Position numbers and translations under genes: made by a program
Assembly (NCBI GenBank): GCA_027574665.1
Contig: CM050672.1
Coordinates: 6,184,001 to 6,248,000, forward strand
Reading direction: 5' to 3'
Source of the DNA: Rhynochetos jubatus
Taxonomy: Eukaryota > Chordata > Aves > Eurypygiformes > Rhynochetidae
Length of the DNA: 64,000 nt
The notes under the pieces: model-generated
The model's database searches: none
The model's input: only the letters and a program-made list of their open reading frames with translations
Told to the model about the DNA's origin: nothing
Part shown: piece after piece, positions 58,857-64,000 of the stretch
Layout: every line of letters begins with the position of its first letter
How positions within the stretch are numbered: position 1 is the first letter of the stretch

Positions 58857-61294
58857 TCACACCAACCACTGCTCTTTCTCTTTGCTGAAATGTTCTGCCC
58901 AGCTGTGAGTCAGGTACAGGCCCAGCTGACGGGGAGGGTGGTCCAGGTAGAGGTGTGTCAGCGTGTTTTTGGGTACGGCTTTCTCGATCTGGGTGCCTTC
59001 GTGCCCCTCGTTGAAGGACGTGAAGGAGACGGTCTCTGGCCTGGCCGCGAGAGCGGCCTGCGGAGCTGTTTCACAGTACTTCCCGTTGACTCTGTTCCGA
59101 GAGTTGTGGTTGTTCCAGGGGTGAGCACTGGCTTCGATGTAGCCTGAGCCAAGACTGGGGATGAACATCAGGTTGTTGGAGTTGCAGAAAGTTTTGATTG
59201 CTTTCCAGTTCTGGTGGGATGAGCCAAAAGAGAAGCCGTTGGACGCAAAGTACGCGTACATACCATCGTACCCTGCGGAGAGGATGTCGTGCTTGTGTCC
59301 CTCCTCCACCAGCAGCCCAATGAACACCATGTCGTAAGCGGTGTTGCGGGGGGAGTGGGAGCCTGATGGTGTGAGACGGTTGGCCCAGGATTCAGCCGGT
59401 GTCAAGTAGGAATCAGGTATAAAACAGCGGGAGACTCTTGCCGGTGCTGGTCTCATAAAAAGCTGCGCGTGATCCGTATCTGGAGGAGAGCACAAGGGTT
59501 TTTCAGAGGCTGGGGCGATAAGCGCTCCGCAGGCATTGCCATCGGAAGGCAAGCACCGTGCGAGACTCAGTTTGTCGCAGGGGCGTCCTTTCCCAGAGCC
59601 CTTATTTCCATCTTCATGGGAGTGCCTGTGCCTCCTCCTGTCCCTCGCAAAAGAAAGGGCGGAGGTGACAAGCTTAGAAACCTGACCAGAAGAAGGTGAT
59701 TGGGGGTTTTGAAGTGCTGGAGAATGTGGGATTTCATCACAACCCTTGCCCAGCTTGGCTTGCTCTAGGCAGGTCCCTTCCCTGGGTGCCGGTTTTTGGA
59801 TGCTCTTCTGATGCAGTTAATGCACAGTGCTGCTCGCTGTTTGTCCTGAAAGCAGCATCACGCAGCTGGGGTTAGCCGACGTGAAAAACGTACTTGGCCG
59901 TGATGTATTTGATGTTCTCGTGCACAGCACGGCCATCGCGCCCTTTGTGCGGCTGGGTGCGAAAGGCAACCTTCGAAAGAGACCATGGGACGTGGTTATT
60001 TTCATCGCACCGGCACTGCTTTCCCTGCACCCTGACCTCCCAGAGGACCCCCTCACGGCACAGCGGAATACAGCTCAGTCCACTGGGATTTTCCCTAATG
60101 CTAGCCAAAACTAAACTAAAAATCCCAGTTCTTAAGTGGAGAAGCCCTGTATTTAGCTGCTGAAAAACTGTTCCCGTGGTCTTAGACGCAAGTCCTCGTT
60201 TCTTTGAGCACTGCTGCTGAAGCAGGGGAGCCCAAGCGCAGTGTCGGCTTGGTGCTGGAGTGGAATGGCGAGTTCACTGGCCTCCAGCAGCAGAAGAGCC
60301 TTACCTTCACGGCGTACCTGTGCGTGGTGTCCAGGATGGAGGGCACGAGGCTGTCCGGCTCCCCGCCGCCTGCGAGGCCGGGCGGGCACCAGGACAGGAG
60401 CAGCACTCCTACACGTGACAGCAGGTCTGGGTTAAATGTGCTTTGTTCTAAGCCTTCTCTGGCCGTGGGCAGCGGTGCAGTGACCGTTCCTCGTGTTCCT
60501 CACGCTTTAGGAGGCGCGTGGTGTTTGTGCCCTGGTTATGAGACCCCAAATCAACGCTCTGCAGTGGCCTCGATGACGGAAAGTGGGGAGAGGCACTGGC
60601 TGCGGGGGATGCCGAGGGGCGCTGGTACCCGGTGATGGGGGCAGCGACTGTGGCAGCCCTGAGGATGCAGTGCGGGGCTTGGGGGGCTGGTGGGTGGCCG
60701 GCATGGCCCCCTGGGATCCGTGGCCGGGGGGTCTCGGGGCCGCCTGCCTCCCCTTAGGGATGGGGCTGGCATACCGGCACCAGGGCTCTCGCTGCCCGGG
60801 GGGGTCCCGGCGGCGGTTACCGGTGGCGGCAGCACGGAGCTGGCTCATGTGCTCGTCCAGCACGGCGGGGTCGCGGGAGCTGTAGGGGCCGAGCGCGGGT
60901 TAGAAGCTGGAGCCGGTGTCGTTGGGCGGACGGTGGTGGCCGCGGGAGAAGCCGGCCGAGACCCGGGGCTCCCAGTGGCGTGATCACAGTGCCGGTACCG
61001 GCCCCCGAAGCGTGGGCTGCAGTACCAGGCGTAGTAGAAGGCGTGCAGGTCGTAGGAGGGGCCGCCCGCCGCCGGGGCTGGGGGAACGGGTGGCTTCGCG
61101 GGGGCCCCGCGGGGGCTGCCGCCGCATCTCCAGCTCGGCCCGGCCCCGGGCGGCGGCGCTCCCTGCTGGCGGCGGCGGGGCTGCAGCTCCGCAACGCACC
61201 CGGCGGTGCCGCCGCGGGTGCCCCGGTGCCAACCCCCATCCCTCGGGGCTCGTCTCCGGTGGGTGAGATGCGGGGCTGACGGTGCTCCTCGCAA
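58857..61294 (-). pseudogene. MANEAL: MANEAL (GH99 endo-alpha-mannosidase-like), disrupted
   Basis: Four exons are recognisable on the minus strand: about 61054-60821 (YDLHAFYYAWY ... DEHMSQLRAAAT), 60408-60305 (GVLLLSWCPPGLA ... AVK), 59970-59894 (VAFRTQPHKGRDG ... NIKYITAK) and 59479-58857 (ending KEKEQWLV). Splice sites and phases between exons are still good. The coding sequence is broken in exon 1 by a deletion of about 10 nt near 60979 and by a TAA where a conserved Tyr codon is expected (60900-60902), and in exon 4 by a deletion of about 2 nt near 59415. Conserved residues are also changed: Trp to Cys in HWDH, Tyr to Cys in SWYPPG, and Trp to Gly in the FNEWHEG catalytic motif. No N-terminal membrane anchor is visible upstream; the range is extended to an in-frame ATG at 61294 only provisionally. 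The family trims glucosylated mannose from N-glycans in the Golgi; this copy should not make an active enzyme. Confidence 0.8.
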
Positions 61295-64000
61295 GCCCGG
61301 CGGCGGGACGGGGCAGGGGTCGCGTCCGCGCTTGGCTCCCGAGTGACCCCTGGAAAGGGGCAGCCGGTGCAGGACTCGAGGAAAGGGGAGCAGTGGGGCT
61401 CTGCAGCTGTGCCCCCCAATAACGCTTTAACCGGGTGACTCTGTAACGCATGTTACAGGCGATAAAACTCACTAAATGGAAACAACCCGGTAACGGGATG
61501 AACGTGTCGAGGGAGCAAATCGCCTGCAACTCAGAATCTGGCTCCTGCGGTGCCCCAGCATCTTTGGGGCCTCTGTTGCGCCGCTTGGCTGGAGCTCCTG
61601 CCACCCCGCAGTGCTGGAACCTTCTAGCAGCGTCTCCTCTGCCAGCCACCCGTGCTGGGCTGCGGGAGGAGCACGGGTTTTGGCGAGCCGTGGGGAGAGT
61701 TTGCCTCTCAGGGCTTCCTGTGGGTTTTGGCTGGGTTTGGGGTGTGCCGCTGTGGGCTGAGTGCCAGGTTGGCAGTGGTGGTTCTGGTAGGCACTGGTGG
61801 TGGGACAGCATCCTGGTTCTGGCTGGAGCACTGGGGCTGCGGTGAGGAAAGCGCTTGGCCAGCCCTGGTGTGATCCTTCATCCTGCTGTGTTGACGTGGG
61901 TATGTTTTGGCCTCTAAATCCCTGTAACCAGTGCCATCTGGGTTTGCCAAAGAGATGCCTGTATGCCAGTGATGCCACTCCCCTCTTCCCTGGGATGGCA
62001 GCATCCCGTCTGAAGCAGCTATTTCAAGTCCTGGTCCCAGCTGCATTTCATGCTTCACCCCAGGCGGCTGCTACAAGCAGCACAGAGCCAGTACTGGGAG
62101 AGCAGCAAGGACCGTCCCCCTGCTCAGATGGGCAGTTTTTGGTAAAACAGGGATCCTCATCTTTGCCCGCTGTCTCATTTGGGCGCAGGCACGTGCTGCT
62201 GGAGCCTGAACTCTGCACCTGCGGGACTTGCTCTGGGAATGCTTCACCTCTGTACGAATACCCTACAAATGCTGTACCCAGAGGAGTGTAGAGCATCCAG
62301 CTCTTACCTCTCCAGTTTCTGGATCTGTTTGGTCACACCACAAACACAGCTGTGCCTTCCTGAGGAAGCTGCTGGACCTCCCGATTGCAGGGAGAGATGG
62401 GAATCTGTGTTGCAAATGTACTTTAGTGGCTCAGTCTGCAAGGCAAGCAATAGCCTCTCCTGCTTCCCCTGTTTGTTTTTCAAATATCTTTAAGACCAGC
62501 ATGGTAATTTTGGAGGCCTGAGATGTGCTTGGGGGTGATGCTCCTGTGTGTTTATTCCTCAGCTCGCATCTGCTTGGAACTCCTCAGGGACTCGGTGAGC
62601 TTTGTTCCCCCTTTGCCTCTCACTTCGTCTGCTGGAGCTGAGGACGCTTTTCAGTCTAATTTCGCGGCTGCCAGTTGTGGGTGCAGGAGCGTCGTGCTGA
62701 GCCAGCTAGCTGGGGAAGCTAGCCCTGCTGGGTTCGTAGCCTTTTTCTGAGTCATTTCTTTCATTCACTTATGCAAAGGACATGGCTGTGACCTCCCAGT
62801 TGGCAGACCCTTGTGCCTGAGCACACCAGAGCCACCACGAACTGGCTGCAGGGAAGGAGTCGGTGGGGCTGAATACCACTGCTTTTTGACAGACAGTTTC
62901 CAATTGCTCTATTCAGCCCATCATCCCCCAAGTAGCTGCTGTCATTTTCTTTCAAATAGCTACCTTCAGGCTACTGGGAGAGGTCGGGCTGCAGAGGGGG
63001 AATGCGCCAGGAAGGTGGGAAGAGATTTTTCCTGTATCTGGTGCCAAGGACAAGGGCACTGGGCAGAAATCTGCGTGAGTTCAGTGCCTCTAGAAACTGT
63101 GATGTTAAATGTGTGAAGAGACATGAAGGAGCTGAAAGCAGGGCAGAACCACCTCAACAGAATTATTTGGAAGCAATGAGCAGGGGGTACATGGTGTATG
63201 AGTTCAGGCCTAATGCCACATCTAACTGGGTACGATGGTGGTGTGGCTCAGCCTGTGTCTCCGTGCTGCCCATGTGATTTGTGTTCGAGCAAGGATCAGT
63301 TTTTACTGGAGTCCCATCCCTGAGCCCACCCTGTAGTGAAAAAGGAGCAGAAACACGAGTTCCCAAAAATTACCACACCAGGACGCTTCCCACTACTGCA
63401 TCGCTGGAGGTGATGCTTGTCCTCAACGCCTTTCCCGCTGGCTTCCCTGCTGCCTCCGTCCACGCACGTTTGTTCTCGGAGCAGCCCCGTGGGCCAGGCA
63501 GGACCTCCAGCCTTCTGCTTCCAGGATGGCTGAGCCGCCGGAGCCGTGTCTCCCACTGCAGCGAGCTGGCGGCCGCAGCGGCTGATGGTGTGTATGGTTG
63601 CTTAACAGCATTAGTGAGTGCTGTGCCCGGGCCGTGCCGACACGGGCTCGGCGTGGCGCGGGTGGCAGCTTGCTTGCTGAGCTGCTCGCTGCAGGCGAGC
63701 GGCTGCCGGGGAGGGCAAGAATGTGCCTGGCCCTTGCAAAGCTCACACTGGGATGATTTTTCCCAGTGTCTGAGTGCCATGAAGTGGTTATGTATCTTTA
63801 TTGCTCATGAGCAGCTGTCTCAGTCGCTGCTAATGGACTGTAATACACACAGAGCTCAGCCCAAAATGATGTCTTCACAGAAATTGCCTGTCTGTGGAGC
63901 TTCTGCCCTAAAAGACCAGAAACACCAGGCTGGGTGAATCACTGTCATCTGCAAAGTGTGTGCGTGAGGAGTCTCTGGGTGCTTCCCCTTCTCTGAGCCT
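61295..64000. other. No gene recognised
   Basis: EPHA10 would be expected next from human gene order, but I find no exon of it here. Open frames up to about 218 residues (63281-63937) lack any domain. One frame near 63.0 kb contains a CCHC spacing, reported as a finding. Confidence 0.45.

Noticed and set aside
58857-59552. 231-residue minus-strand frame taken as an intact MANEAL gene
   Set aside because: Only the part after the exon 4 frameshift is in this frame. Its first third is intron and out-of-frame exon sequence, and the upstream exons carry further lesions.
1-64000. CRISPR arrays, operons, prokaryotic mobile elements
   Set aside because: The sequence is vertebrate genomic DNA with introns and CR1 LINEs; no spaced direct-repeat array exists apart from the coding minisatellite.

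Overview
The window reads as avian nuclear DNA, probably from a gene-dense microchromosome. The evidence is several CR1 LINE copies with the typical 3' end (ATTCTGTGA-type termini), an avian ERV-type LTR fragment, CpG-island promoters, and vertebrate genes with short GT-AG introns. Gene order is SF3A3(+, 3' part) - Ly6/uPAR-type gene(+) - INPP5B(+) - MTF1(+) - C1orf122(-) - YRDC(+) - MANEAL(-, broken). Apart from the Ly6-type gene, this is the order I recall for human 1p34.3 (MANEAL-YRDC-C1orf122-MTF1-INPP5B-SF3A3). All exon chains below were built by hand from splice sites and reading phase. Every complete chain sums to a multiple of three.

0-6 kb: the last 11 coding exons of SF3A3 (345 residues), a U2 snRNP splicing factor. 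6-8.5 kb: intergenic, with one CR1 3' end. 8.55-11.75 kb: an eight-exon gene for a predicted 336-residue, GPI-anchored protein with two three-finger (LU) domains. Exon 3 is an 18-bp coding minisatellite that lays down N-glycosylation sequons at regular spacing. I do not recognise a mammalian counterpart at this position, and it is the least explained gene here.

14-32.5 kb: INPP5B, 22 coding exons and 867 residues (PH, inositol 5-phosphatase, ASH, RhoGAP-like). Two of its introns carry U12-type (minor spliceosome) signals. A second CpG island holds an in-phase alternative first exon that would skip the PH domain. The C-terminus lacks the CaaX box recalled for human INPP5B. 33-47.3 kb: MTF1, ten coding exons and 726 residues, with six zinc fingers and the Cys cluster intact. 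47.3-54 kb: MTF1 3' UTR and intergenic DNA with an ancient MIR-like SINE.

54.2-57.3 kb: C1orf122 and YRDC, head to head across a 94-bp bidirectional promoter. 58.9-61.3 kb: MANEAL on the minus strand, with two frameshifts, a nonsense codon and the loss of conserved Trp residues, one of them between the two catalytic Glu. It appears to be a unitary pseudogene in this bird, unless the assembly is locally wrong. 61.3-64 kb: no gene recognised; one weak CCHC-knuckle reading frame.

The genes are ordinary cellular genes that happen to be neighbours (splicing, phosphoinositide turnover, metal response, tRNA t6A synthesis, glycan trimming). I see no operon-like system.
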